From Lytechinus pictus (Eukaryota > Echinodermata > Echinoidea > Temnopleuroida > Toxopneustidae), in assembly GCF_037042905.1 (NCBI RefSeq), contig NC_087249.1, positions 34,623,901 to 34,687,900 of the forward strand: 64,000 bases of DNA, written 5' to 3'. Below the pieces are notes generated by a model. The model ran no database searches and was not told where the DNA came from. It saw nothing but the letters and a program-made list of their open reading frames with translations. Below, one piece after another: positions 39,132 through 50,253 of this stretch. A program made the translations under genes and the position numbers. Every line of letters begins with the position of its first letter. Positions within the stretch are counted from its first letter, which is position 1.

Positions 39132-39511
39132 GGATTTTTTTACCCGATTCATATTTCTTTAAAACCAGACCCACTTATTTCAATGGGGCCAAGAAGGTAA
39201 TCATCACCAAATTTGTGTTATGGAGTTTTTCAGCATGCTCTACTGGTAGATGTATAAAAAAATCTTTGGCGACATCTCTAATTCTTCGTATAATTATTGC
39301 TCCCAGGTCAGCATTTATCTTCATAATCTGAATTGATTCATTCTATTATAGTTTCATTTCAAATTTTTTTGACCCAATTTTATTGTATTTCTCTTCTAAA
39401 GCCCCTATCTTTTGTTTTACAAAAAGTGAGATAATTTAGTACTAATGTAGACTAATGTGCATGTAATGTGATTAACAATGTGACCAAGTTCATTGTAATT
39501 TGTATTCCATT

Positions 39512-40284
39512 TTAACCCTAAAATGGCCAGGGGGGGGGGGGGTTGAATCAACCCCCCCCTCAACATTTTCTGCGATCATTCCGCCGCGCGAATTTTTTTG
39601 ACCACGTCACTCTCAGAGTTTATACTTTTAAGTCTCGCGCATCTTTTAAGACCAAATTTACAATGCCCGGGTACGCGGTTCCGAAATTGCGCAACATTTT
39701 GTAAGTGCATGTCAGACCAAAAATTGTTCCAAAACGTGATTTTGTGTACAAAGTCAATGCAAATTGAGTTTTCTCATCTTATTCATAAAGATATGATTAT
39801 TTTTACTTTAAACAGCTGAAAGCAATTGATTTTAGCATAATTATGCTTCAAAAAGGTTGTGCAATAAATCTGGTGAAAAAAACAAAGAAAAACAAAAGGT
39901 TGAAAAACAAAGAAATACATAAGAAATTCATAAAACAATAAAATACATAAGAAATTGATTTCCAAACCAAAGTTTTTTCAATTGCCATTGTTAAGAATGC
40001 TACAAGGAATATTTTTACCAAAAATTAGCATTCTAGGAGCTTTATTTAGTGAATTAGAGCAAAAAGTATGATTTATGCATAAATTAGCATAATTAATTCA
40101 TATAAAATAAAATCTCATTATTTTGGAAAATTCTACCATACAGCCTTGTAGATTACATCGCACACTACCAGCGTGCAAATTTTTGCGGCACTCGGCGGCC
40201 AAGATCTCAGGGGGGGGGGGTTTGAATCAACCCCCCCCCCCCGGCCACAGAACAGCCAAAAAAGCCCGGCCTAGTTAGGGTTAA
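39512..40284. mobile_element. TTAA-flanked, CCCTAA-tipped element (piggyBac-like)
   Basis: It starts TTAACCCTAAAATGGCC and ends GGCCTAGTTAGGGTTAA: TTAA targets around CCC-starting inverted tips, as in piggyBac-type elements. Each arm contains a poly-G/poly-C palindrome around GGTTGAATCAACC. The interior shares GTGCATG- and TTCCGAAAT-type blocks with sequence inside the hAT element near 4100-4850. Confidence 0.7.
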
Positions 40285-41182
40285 GCAATTATTCATGAAA
40301 CGACATCCACATTTTGAACTTCCTCCATGACATCAGCATCATTTCGCTTGTATTTGGCTTCCTCAAACATACAATTTATCATTCATCTACACTGAAAGTA
40401 CTTGGGGGTTGATGGTCTTAAATGATAGAACTTGCTCTCATCACCATTTTCCAACCAGTCATATGCTGTCCTATCAAATTAATTCAGTACTTTCACACAT
40501 TCTCTTCTCTCCCACTTCTTTAGAATCCATCTGCTTGCTTTACAACCTCAAAGTTATTGCTTGCATTCATTGCTCTACAACCCCATGTCTTTGTAGATTT
40601 CCTACTCCTGCTCAAACAACTATATCATCACTACGTCATCATCTAACCCACATCTCTATCACTTCCAACTCATGAGAATAAAGAACTTTGGTCAATTCAA
40701 TCTAATTTGGCCAAAAATACACAAAACATCTTTTGGTACTGAACAATTCTCGATACCCCAAATAGGAACAAAAATCTCATAATGCGCGAGACGAGATAAT
40801 TTTCACTCCGTCGGGTCGTCATCACCACTTCCGGTTTAGAGTCATGCTTGCGCGAGGTTCGCCACGCTGAAATCGATGCCAATCAGCGTAATATGTACAT
40901 AGTATAATACTTTTTATTACATTTGGTCAGTTTTGATTCCATTTGAATTATAAATAAAATATATTTCACGTGAGAATAATTTTTATTCATGTTTTTATTT
41001 GGTTATAAAACAATCAAACAAATAATGAATATCTTAAAATTTTGCATTTAGCGACCGGCCTGACATCACGATCGTATTCAACTAGACACTAAATATATTC
41101 AGCATTCATTTCGTTCAATTTTTCGTCGACCACAAAATGGATAAAAATCGGTTTCGGAACTTAAAAAAATCTTAACTGACAG
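40285..41182. other. Spacer with a GC-richer stretch
   Basis: The stretch 40775-40880 is richer in CpG (GCGCGAGACGAG, CACTTCCGGTTT, GCGCGAGGTTCGCC) than its surroundings and contains an ETS-type CTTCCGG site. It could be a promoter for a transcript running towards 41183. A 61-codon minus-strand frame over it has no recognisable content. Confidence 0.3.
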
Positions 41183-41479
41183 ATGAATACCGTGCAATGG
41201 AAAGCGTCGGGCAGAATTAGTGACTTTAGCAGAAAAGGCTGTAAAACTGTTAGTGAAATAGAGGGTTGTGATCACGAACTTTCCGAGCGAAAGCTACGTT
41301 GTGTTGTTGTGCATGACGGCACTGTCGATCTGAATGGCAAAACAGTGCGTTGGACTTCCAAACAGGAAGTTGTAATACCGAAAAAGCTATCCCATAATGC
41401 AATGCACGTTACAGGGATTTTCCCGGATCTCGGCGAAATCGCTATTTGGGGTAGCGAGAATTGGAAAGTTATCATTTAG
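41183..41479 (+). CDS. Hypothetical 98-aa single-exon ORF
   Basis: The ATG at 41183 opens a frame starting MNTVQWKASGRISDFSRKGC and closing GEIAIWGSENWKVII. The composition is balanced and not repeat-like, unlike most short frames in this window. It has no signal peptide or membrane segment and contains three cysteines. It ends about 450 bp before the RPL21 3' end and is convergent with it. No family is recognised. It could be a small gene, one exon of a larger gene, or chance. Confidence 0.3.
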   Translation: MNTVQWKASGRISDFSRKGCKTVSEIEGCDHELSERKLRCVVVHDGTVDLNGKTVRWTSKQEVVIPKKLSHNAMHVTGIFPDLGEIAIWGSENWKVII

Positions 41480-41612
41480 ATAATACAAATCAATCAACAT
41501 GCCATTTTAACCTTAATGTGTGGATTATACTTTAACAGGCCATATACCAATTTGAAAAGCCATTAGGACTTTATGGCAGATGTTGGCATACAGTATTTAT
41601 TTTTCCAGATCT

Positions 41613-41793
41613 GGGGGCCGTTTCACAAAGCTGTTCGTAACTTAAAAACGACCTTAAGAAAGACTGTTGTTCCTTTGTACGTGCTAAACCATCGTCAATG
41701 AACATATTGGTGCGTACCATTTACCACAAGAAAGGATTACCAGTCGTTCTTAAATTCGCTCCTAACTTACGAACAGCTTTAAGAAACACCCAC
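41613..41793. mobile_element. MITE with GGCCGTTTCACAAAGCTG termini
   Basis: The left tip GGGGGCCGTTTCACAAAGCT continues GTTCGTAACTTA. The right tip CTTACGAACAGCTTTAAGAA continues ACACCCACC. The two are inverted with few mismatches. Size about 181 bp. A degenerate relative is at 37200-37272. Confidence 0.7.
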
Positions 41794-41928
41794 CTGTTAG
41801 TATCAGCCTCATTGTTAAGATCAAGATGTGTAGTGGATTCAGCTCAAAGAAGCCATCATGTATCATTCACAACAACACAATGAAACAAATTCTAACTGGA
41901 CACAATGGGTTTATATTATTCTGTACAC

Positions 41929-41934
41929 TTTATT
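41929..41934 (-). promoter_or_regulatory. RPL21 poly(A) signal
   Basis: AATAAA on the minus strand begins 32 bases after the RPL21 stop codon, in the context TTCAATAAAGTGTAC. Such a short 3' UTR is usual for ribosomal protein genes. Confidence 0.8.
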
Positions 41935-41965
41935 GAATCACTGTAGGCACCACACTCATCCATGT

Positions 41966-44900
41966 CTATGCAATGAACTCATATGGGATGGGCTCAATCA
42001 GTTGGGGAGCGTTGTTCTTGGCGCTGACAAAGTGGGCTTTCCTTGGTTGGACAGGCTGTGGATAATACAGATAAAGTACAATTCAAATGACTACATGGTA
42101 GTGTAATGGGACAATTTCATTACTTTCACAGAATGGATTCTTGGTTAATTGATACCACACTGGACCAACTGAAAATTAGGAACATATCTCTTTATTATTA
42201 TATAGAGATACCATCATATTACTCTGATTCTCACGAACACACTTCTGAGGTCCACAAGATGAATATGCTACAAAATACATTTAAAATCGAAGAGAAGAAA
42301 CAAGTGTATGAGATCTTTTCAGCCAAATTTCTGCTAATTCTCTGTTTTATCTACAACTACATACTGCTTGATTTTGTAAGAAAGCATGCCTGTTTCTTCC
42401 TGTAAGTACTGTAGCTGCTCTAGTGTCATCTTTGTTGGAGTAAACTAATTAAAACCACTATTTATGAGGAATGATCTGTGCTGACTTACACCATCAGTTT
42501 GCCTACGGTCCCACACCTACACTTTTGTGGTGGATGTGCACTCTGTATTCTACAGTAGCCTATATGTATATGTAACATAGGCATCTTGCTTAGTCGTGTT
42601 CAAGCTACCAATGCCAATGGAGATCATGTTGAAGCTGTTTTTGTTGGCCCTCCTCTTCATCGGGACAACAGACTGTATTGTTAGTGCCTGCAACATGATG
42701 CACTTGAAAGGAATTTGTTTGACTCCAAATAAACTTCGACCAGCTGGTAAGCCTATGCCATATTATTCAAATAGTTATTCAACATTTCGCTGCTTGTTAT
42801 ACACTGCTGGTGACATCGAATGCAATCCAGGACCTGATCCGGTGCTTACTGGAGTGTGTGATGACAACATAAACATTAATAGAGGAAGAAACAAACTGTT
42901 GTCTTGTACATTATTTAATGCAAGGAGTATAAGTAGCAAACTGGCTGAGCTGATAGTTTTTCTTCAGACCTCGAAACCAGATTTCCTATGCATAACCGAA
43001 ACTTGGTTGGGGGCTGACACTGATGACTGTGCACTTGGTTTCCCAGATGATTATCTGATACTGCGTCGTGATCGAGGTGGTAGACGTCGGGGTGGCGGTG
43101 TTCTCCTTGCTGCGAAACATTCCCTCAAACCGCAAGTCATTACTTCTGTTATTCAAGGTGACAGAGCAGAACTTTTATGGGTATCGTTATCCTTCACCCC
43201 AGGATCCTCTTGGCTAGTTGGATTGTTGTACAGGCCTCCGAACAGTTCAAGTTCCTACTGGAATATCTTGAGAGCTGAGATTGAAGCTGTAGGTGTTGAC
43301 AATTATGATGGTTGCCTACTGTTGGGTGATTTTAATGTCAACATGTCGGCCGGTAACTTCTCTTCTAATCGGAACCAACTGTCAGAGCTTATGGAGGAGT
43401 TCAACTTTGATCAGATGGTGAAGCAGTCTACTAGAATCATGGTCAATGGAGATGTCGTTTCAGGTTCCATTATCGATCTTGTTTATACGAACCGGCCTTA
43501 TTCCTTGATCCACGTTGATACTGCAAGTAACCCAGTGACATCTGATCATCATGCTGTTAACATCCGTATCCGTTCTCCGAGACCTTCGCCCCAACGAGCC
43601 ACTTTGAGGTCCTTTCTACAGGTTCGTCGTGGGGATTTTGCGAGACTTCGATACCTCATTCATCTGATCCCATGGCGAGCTATTTTACCTGGAACTGATG
43701 TGGATGAGTGCAACGAAATCTTCACAGACTTTCTTGATGCTGCCATTAAGGAAACTATCCCACAGGTGCACAAACGGAAGAATCGCCTCTCTCCTTGGAT
43801 CACACCCGAAATCAGGTCTCTGATTAATGAAAAACATTCTCTGTTTAGACTTGCTAGGAGAACTCATAATCATGTAGACTGGTCAAATTATAAAGCTGTC
43901 AGAAATAATGTGAAGAAGGACTGTAGAAAAGCGTATTGGACATATGTTAATACATTGTTTGCCTGTGATGACAATAGACGTAGGTTTTGGGCTTTTATAA
44001 GAACTCGCAAAAACTCGCCTCCTCCTCCTAAGTTTAGGTTTAATGATGTAGATATTTCAAATCCTGGAGATATTGCAGATGCTTTCAGTTCTTATTTTAG
44101 TTCTGTATTCAGTCAGCAATGTACTCTACCTGATGATCCCCCTACTTGTAATTTGCACATTCCTGTTCTTTCACATTTCTCTGTATCTTCTTCACAGGTT
44201 CACTTAGCTCTTCTTCGTCTGCAGAGAAATAAGTCTCCTGGACCTGACGGCATTCTTCCCAGTATACTTCTTGAAGTTGCAGAAGAAATTTCACTTCCTA
44301 TTTCTATTCTTTTCAATACATCCTTAGGTTGTGGCAAAGTTCCATTGTCCTGGAAACGGGCACATATTACACCCGTTTTCAAGGGTGGGGACAAATCACT
44401 TGTCACGAACTATCGTCCTGTTGCTTTAACCTCAGTTCTTTGTAAGCTCCTTGAGGGTTTTATCGTTAAGAACATCCAGGAACATATTTATGCAAATGGA
44501 CTTCTCAACCCTGGGCAGCATGGTTTTGTCTCTGGTAAAAGCTGTGTAACACAATTGACAAATGTTTATCACCAGTGGAGTTGTACCTTGGACAAAACCC
44601 GTGCACCCAGGATTGATGCAGTCTTCTTAGATATGTCGAAGGCATTCGACAGAATGCCACACACACAGCTTTTGTATAAACTTGCCAAATCATTTAACAT
44701 TCAGGGTAGTTTATGGAACTGGATTTACTCCTTTCTCTCCAACAGATCTCAGCAAGTTTTGTTTTTAGGCTCTTCATCGGACTGGATTGATGTCCCAAGC
44801 GGCGTCCCCCAAGGGAGTGTCCTGGGCCCCACACTTTTTAACTTGTTTGTCAATGATATCTCCCATTATGCTCTATCTCCTTGTGTTCTGTTTGCAGATG

Positions 44901-47900
44901 ATGTTCTTATTTTTAGGAACATCTATTCATCTGCAGATGAACATCAACTTCAATCAGATCTTGTTGCTTTGAATTCTTGGTGTGCAAGAAATGGAATGAC
45001 TTTTAATACCTCAAAGACAAAGGTGATGCATATCACAAGAAGTAGACGAGTTAACCCACCTACCTATTACTTAAACAATACTGCTCTAAGTTCTGATTCT
45101 TCCATTAGATACCTGGGACTGATCCTCTCTTCCGATCTCTCCTGGAAAACCCACATTGACTCTGTTGTATCACGTGCTAATCGTCTATTGGGATTCATAA
45201 GACTGGTGGCACGTGGTGCTTCTGCATCCTCTATATTCTGCTTATACAAGTCAATAGTATTACCGATCTTAGAGTATGGTGTGCCTGCATGGCATCCCAC
45301 AACCTCAAAACAGGTGGATAAGCTTGAGCGTGTTCAGAGGACAGCCACTAGACTTGCCCTAAAACAGCGTCGTGGTGAGATGTCCTACGAAGATAGGCTC
45401 AAACTTCTCGACTGGTCTTCACTTGCCTCCCGACGAGATTATCTCCTATGTTCCTTTGCAATTAAGTGTCTTCGTGGAATTTGTAACTGTGAACAGCTCA
45501 GTGCAAATATCTATATCAACCCCCGCCATCCTGAAACACTTTCTTTCCGTCATCTGCCCTCTAGAACTCAGTCTTTTTTCTTTTCACCCTCTAGGCGCCT
45601 TCCAAGACTTTGGGACACTCTTCCTCTAAGTGTAAGAGATAATGCTGTTTCAACTTCCCTCTCTTCATTTCTTTCTTCTTTAAAGGGAGCACTCTTGTCC
45701 AACTCATAAATAACTCCATTTTCTTTCCATTTTTTTTTATTTTTGCTTTCTTTTCACCACCTCATTATTCGTGCTATGATTCCAACAATGACATTTCTTT
45801 AATAATTATTTTTGTCTGCTGTATTATACAGTGCATATATCTCTTCCCCTCTCTTCTCCTCTATTTAGTTGGAACTTTATTACCTCTAGAACAGTTATAC
45901 TAAATTAATTTTTGCCATTACACTTTTCCTGTAATTTGATATGCTTGCCATATTACCTAAATAATTACATGTACTTTGCATATTTCATTCTATGATGTGC
46001 ATCCAACAATTGTGTTTCCTTTATTGTAATTTGATTCAATTATCTGTCAGTAAGGATTTAGTATATAATTAATTTTTTTTTTTTCCAATTAATATTTTAG
46101 AATAATGCTCAAGTAGTACAGGCTGTATGATCTGTTATATCCATTTGTTACAGTTGATTTTTTTTTATAATTCCTCTTTAGCAAAACTGTTGGGGGCACA
46201 TAAAATTCTAAAAATCTCAATATCATTTCTATATTTTTTTAATTATTATTATTACTATGCAGTTCTTAATTTTTCTTCTTTTTCTTAATCAAAGGAGGCG
46301 AGTTTCCTGTAATTTTACTATTTATTGTCTCAATAATTGTTATGTATTAGGTGCTGGAGCCTGGCGAGTACACATGTCATTAATAGGAATGTGGAGGCAT
46401 GCTCTTGCTGTTGTCTAGGGCATTCCTCCTTATTTCATTTCATTGTTGCTTTTCAGGCTCTAGTACCTCACACAAATCTAAGTTATCTTTGTGCTATGTT
46501 ATGTTAAGCATTACACACATATCAGTCCGGCATGGGTATTCAAATTCTTCCCAATACCCGTCTTTATTCCTTTTACTGTATCTTGCCTGGCGTTACGTAC
46601 ATGCTTTTTAAAATAATGTTTGTCAATGTGTTGTATTTGAATTTTGATAATGTGCAATTTTATATATTGAATGTGCAATATTCTCTCAACGGTTTTTCCA
46701 TGAGGGCTCGCATGCCTCTGGGCAATAGTACTGAATTTTACTTTTGCGAGCCCTGGCCCATGGAAAAACCGTTTTCTTCCTGTTTTCTTCTTCTCTTTCA
46801 TTTCTACCTTATCTATATTTAATTATTCAATTTCAAATTGTATTTATGTAATTACATTGTACAATTTGTGTATGTTTTTATGGCCAAATAAATAATAATA
46901 ATAATAATAATAGAGGCCTTTCATTGTGTGTGGTATCCAATTCCCATTCATTGGCATTGAAGGAAACCTGCCCCGTGGACCATCATTTTTTAGTATTGAA
47001 AAATCAATGGGATGCACGAGTTGGCATGACATCTTATTTAGTTCTTGGTTTAATACAAATAGGAATGTTTAATCAAATGTTCAAAATATGGAATTATGCA
47101 CTTATTTCACTGCCGATCTCAATGAACAATACCAAAGTTTTACATCAGGTCCTAATACTGCACAATGTTTTCTCCACATCAAACCACACAGGGATCAACA
47201 CCATAGTTTAACCAGAATGAAAGATCAAAATAAAAAAATAATCTAGGCACTCATTTTACCCTCCCTAGCAAACTTTTTACAGAAATTAATTTCAAACATC
47301 CGACTTATTTCACTTTTCTTTGTCAGATACATCTTTAAAAAGAGCCTTTTAGAAATTAATTCTACAGTACTGACCTCTCTCTTGATGTTGTAGAATTCAC
47401 CCTTCTCCTTGGCTTGCTTCTTGAGGATGTCATTGGTTCGCCTCCTCTCCAAGAATCCCTCTCGACTCTTTGATGCCTTGATGTGCTCAATGCGGACATT
47501 GATGCGCTTGGGCAAGACGCGATTCCTACATTGAAATAATGGCCACATTTTAACAGTTTAAAAAAAATATTTTTATTCTATAAGAGAAAGATGTTTGAGC
47601 TGGACAACTTACAAAGAATGACATTCTGAATGTTCAAATTCTAGGATTACTTCATAAAAAATTTCGCACTACCAGAATTGTGCCATTGACTGAATATACC
47701 AAAATTATGTAAAAGAAATATAAACGAACCTTATGTTAATATCAAAGAACATTCTTCCTCATAGGCTCATCTTATGTTTTAGAGCCTGAAGTGTTACATT
47801 CCATTCCACACTGTTCATTATGCAGTTTTGCCAGCTCAATGTCAGACTTGGATTACTCACATTGTTCTATGAATCACAAGAAACTCACAAAACACTCCCA

Positions 47901-48608
47901 TTTTTTAAAACCATGTCTTCAATTAAATTTTGCCTTATTCAAAATCATTTAAATCCTAATAAGATAAGCTAATGCATAGGTGAAATGCAGCCAATAATCC
48001 TGAATAAATTGAAATCACTTTTGTGAGAAAAAAAAGGGTGGCTTTTTGCATACATACCTGACTTGCTTGTTCACAACAACACCAACAGCATGGGGTGTGA
48101 CGTTGAAGACACGGCCAGTACGTCCGTGGTATACCTTGTATGGCATACCCTTTTGGAAGGCTCCACAACCCTGTGATCAAACATCATTACACAGATGAAA
48201 AAAGAATTATCAGTGCATCTCATAAAATATATCCTCTACTCCCTCCCCATGCAGCTAGTGATCAACAGCAGGCAGCAAAAAAAAAAAAAAAAGTTATTCT
48301 CATGACACTCGAGTGCTTTCAACACATGATGATTGAGTGAATACTCACATACAAAAGTGAGTCAGTACTATGTACCAGTTTAACTGTTCAATACTTCATA
48401 CAACATTCAGTATTTCTTGGTTAATTGAATTCATACCGGTACTGAGAAAAAATGAATCTGTTGTTCAACTCACCTTGATGTCGACATAGTCGCCACGTTT
48501 GTAAACCTTGAGGAAGGTTGATAGCTTTTCGACTCCATTGGTCTTGAAAGCCCTAGAGAACATGTACCGCGTACCGCGGCGGTATCCGGTGGTGTTCGTC
48601 TTAACCAT
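41966..48608 (-). CDS. RPL21: 60S ribosomal protein L21 (eL21)
   Basis: This is a cytosolic large-subunit ribosomal protein. Coding exons in transcript order are 48608-48474, 48170-48058, 47525-47375 and 42055-41966. They give 489 nt, or 162 aa plus TAG, against 160 aa in human. Recognisable blocks are [64 protein letters not shown] and the C-terminus EPIPYEFIA. All junctions are GT/AG and in phase. A CAG acceptor at 48614-48616 lies five bases before the ATG, so a non-coding first exon must lie upstream, as in vertebrate RPL21; it was not located. The last intron (42056-47374, 5.3 kb) is enlarged by an antisense LINE. A simple frame read through the exon 3 donor would give a false C-terminus; the true last exon is beyond the LINE. 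Confidence 0.95.
42596..45709 (+). CDS. LINE ORF2-type protein: 2A-like leader, APE endonuclease, RT
   Basis: The 1037-aa product nicks target DNA and reverse-transcribes the element RNA. Residues 8-33 are hydrophobic ([16 protein letters not shown]...), signal-like. Residues 71-80 read [10 protein letters not shown], a 2A-like motif expected to cause translational skipping between Gly79 and Pro80. The APE endonuclease spans about 100-325: Asn in FNAR (107-110), Glu135 in ITETWL, GDFN (244-247), SIIDLVYT (291-298) and SDHH (316-319). The reverse transcriptase spans about 585-840: [28 protein letters not shown] and the catalytic FADD (766-769). The tail has a [11 protein letters not shown] thumb and YGVPAWHP. 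No stop or frameshift was seen, and all checked catalytic residues are present, so it may be competent or recently active. Placement is in the CR1/Jockey group, clade undecided. No separate ORF1 was recognised upstream. Confidence 0.93.
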   Translation: MFKLPMPMEIMLKLFLLALLFIGTTDCIVSACNMMHLKGICLTPNKLRPAGKPMPYYSNSYSTFRCLLYTAGDIECNPGPDPVLTGVCDDNININRGRNKLLSCTLFNARSISSKLAELIVFLQTSKPDFLCITETWLGADTDDCALGFPDDYLILRRDRGGRRRGGGVLLAAKHSLKPQVITSVIQGDRAELLWVSLSFTPGSSWLVGLLYRPPNSSSSYWNILRAEIEAVGVDNYDGCLLLGDFNVNMSAGNFSSNRNQLSELMEEFNFDQMVKQSTRIMVNGDVVSGSIIDLVYTNRPYSLIHVDTASNPVTSDHHAVNIRIRSPRPSPQRATLRSFLQVRRGDFARLRYLIHLIPWRAILPGTDVDECNEIFTDFLDAAIKETIPQVHKRKNRLSPWITPEIRSLINEKHSLFRLARRTHNHVDWSNYKAVRNNVKKDCRKAYWTYVNTLFACDDNRRRFWAFIRTRKNSPPPPKFRFNDVDISNPGDIADAFSSYFSSVFSQQCTLPDDPPTCNLHIPVLSHFSVSSSQVHLALLRLQRNKSPGPDGILPSILLEVAEEISLPISILFNTSLGCGKVPLSWKRAHITPVFKGGDKSLVTNYRPVALTSVLCKLLEGFIVKNIQEHIYANGLLNPGQHGFVSGKSCVTQLTNVYHQWSCTLDKTRAPRIDAVFLDMSKAFDRMPHTQLLYKLAKSFNIQGSLWNWIYSFLSNRSQQVLFLGSSSDWIDVPSGVPQGSVLGPTLFNLFVNDISHYALSPCVLFADDVLIFRNIYSSADEHQLQSDLVALNSWCARNGMTFNTSKTKVMHITRSRRVNPPTYYLNNTALSSDSSIRYLGLILSSDLSWKTHIDSVVSRANRLLGFIRLVARGASASSIFCLYKSIVLPILEYGVPAWHPTTSKQVDKLERVQRTATRLALKQRRGEMSYEDRLKLLDWSSLASRRDYLLCSFAIKCLRGICNCEQLSANIYINPRHPETLSFRHLPSRTQSFFFSPSRRLPRLWDTLPLSVRDNAVSTSLSSFLSSLKGALLSNS
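46688..46773 (+). other. 3' UTR hairpin of the LINE
   Basis: AACGGTTTTTCCA (46688-46700) pairs perfectly with TGGAAAAACCGTT (46761-46773). AGGGCTCGCA (46703-46712) pairs with TGCGAGCCCT (46745-46754) above a small bulge, leaving a 32-base loop. It lies 140 bases before the 3' terminus, a position where LINE RTs may recognise their template. Confidence 0.7.
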
Positions 48609-50253
48609 GATGCCTGTAACAGGGTCACAATAAAAGAGAGAACTTAATAGCGTTCATATTGTTCGTGGGATGGGGGTATTTTCATTTTATTCTTTAAAAA
48701 TTGTTTGAGGACCAAATACACTCCCCTTTTGACAAATAATTAGATCTTAGATATTAATCTGTTATGTTTGTCTTGTTAGAGCTGAATTGAATAAGGAATG
48801 GTCTATTGCAAGTAAGTGAGAGCAATTCTTTACTCCTTCATTATTTTGTTTTCGAAGTAGATCTTGTGGCAACTCCCCCATCTCAACGAAGGGAAATGGT
48901 GTGGTGGGGAGCATTCCATACACCCTTTCAAAAAATGCCCTCATTGTCTTGAAAGGTGGCATTGAGAATGGAGTGGCACATTAACGCATCCATTTCAGAC
49001 AAACAGAGGGAAGGAGCTTTCCTTGAAAGGGTGCATTAACTATAACTAGTCTTCCACATCAGTTGTTTAAAATTACATAAATTGTATGTAAACTGGTATA
49101 ACAGATCAGATGAGTAAAATTGAAGGTACAGATTGAAAACTGAAAAAAAGTTATGTAGCTTTTCAGATCAGTCATTTATGATGAATTGAAATTGTGAAAA
49201 TAAAGACAGGGATCATTATTATTTATTTCAAAATGAAAGACTGACATGCAAGATCGGGTATCCTACATGTAGTTTAAATTTCTAAATATTTAAATAATAC
49301 TATATATGATTGTGTTGGTATTTTCTCATTATTTTCCATAACTTTTTTCACCACTGGCTTTGATTCATCATCTGAAAGATTACATAAAATCAGTTTTTAA
49401 CATTTTTTATCAGTACCTGCAATTTTGATTCTGTCAGTTTAAAAGACCGATTCATAATACCAGTTTACATCCAATTTACGTAATTTTACACAACTGATGT
49501 GAAAGACATCCTTAACTCATCAGTAAACCCACAAAATGTGTGTAATATGAATGGGCAGATCTAAACTTAAACAGACATAAAATTAACCTTGAGGTACATT
49601 GTTGTTTGTTTCAACCTTTAGACGACGGGTGTCAGTTTGTGTTATAATTCCCTTTTTGCTCCTATTTGGATGAAATTTTTGGCATAAAAAACCATATCGA
49701 ATGAAAGAAATTCATGTTTTAACCTTCAGTCCAATTTTACATGTAGGTACAAAGACATCCTTCAAGTTCAAATAGCTTTTGTTCTACCCCCCCCCCTTTT
49801 TAATCAGGAAAAGTGAAAATTTTGCAAGCTAAAAAATTGCTAGACCAACTAGCTAACAAAGCCCATATATCATTTTGAAGATGGTTCAAGATGTGATGTG
49901 TTATGGCACCAATCAAGCTAGTGCACTTTCAAACTGCCCTCTAATACTTGCTGCTGCAGCTAGCTGAAGCTTGAGAGTTGACCAAACTTGAGGATCGTGG
50001 TGCAAACTTTTGTTTGCTTGCTTTCATACTATCTTCAAAAACGTTTGTTACATTTAGATTTTAGATCGAGGCCTGACCTCAATTAAGTTTTACCCTTCGG
50101 GCAACTGAGCTCCACAAATTATGACTGTGGATGCTTGTTCATGATGCTGTGGTTAAGACTAATAACTAACAAAGTTATTTGGCTTGAAAGTTAAAACCAG
50201 GTCCAAGGTGAATGAATCAAATGCACACAAGCTCGAGCAGCGTGCTATATACC
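48609..50253. other. RPL21 upstream region, no gene recognised
   Basis: This should contain the RPL21 non-coding first exon and promoter on the minus strand, but no TOP-like pyrimidine start or core promoter could be fixed by eye. No conserved ORF, tRNA or snoRNA was recognised. Confidence 0.35.

Larger units (their letters stand above)
42480..46912 (+). mobile_element. Apparently full-length non-LTR retrotransposon
   Basis: It contains one intact ORF (42596-45709), a 1.2-kb 3' UTR with a strong hairpin at 46688-46773, and a terminal (AAT)n tract ending at about 46912. The 5' boundary is uncertain (about 42400-42560), and no target duplication was identified. The tail of short repeats instead of poly(A) fits the CR1/Jockey group. 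It lies in RPL21 intron 3, opposite to the host gene's direction. Confidence 0.85.

Noticed and set aside
47243..47548. Minus-strand ORF of 101 aa
   Set aside because: It is RPL21 exon 3 read through its donor; the real last exon is at 41966-42055.
48171..48473. Possible snoRNA in an RPL21 intron
   Set aside because: Vertebrate RPL21 hosts snoRNAs, but no complete C/D or H/ACA box set with proper spacing was seen here.
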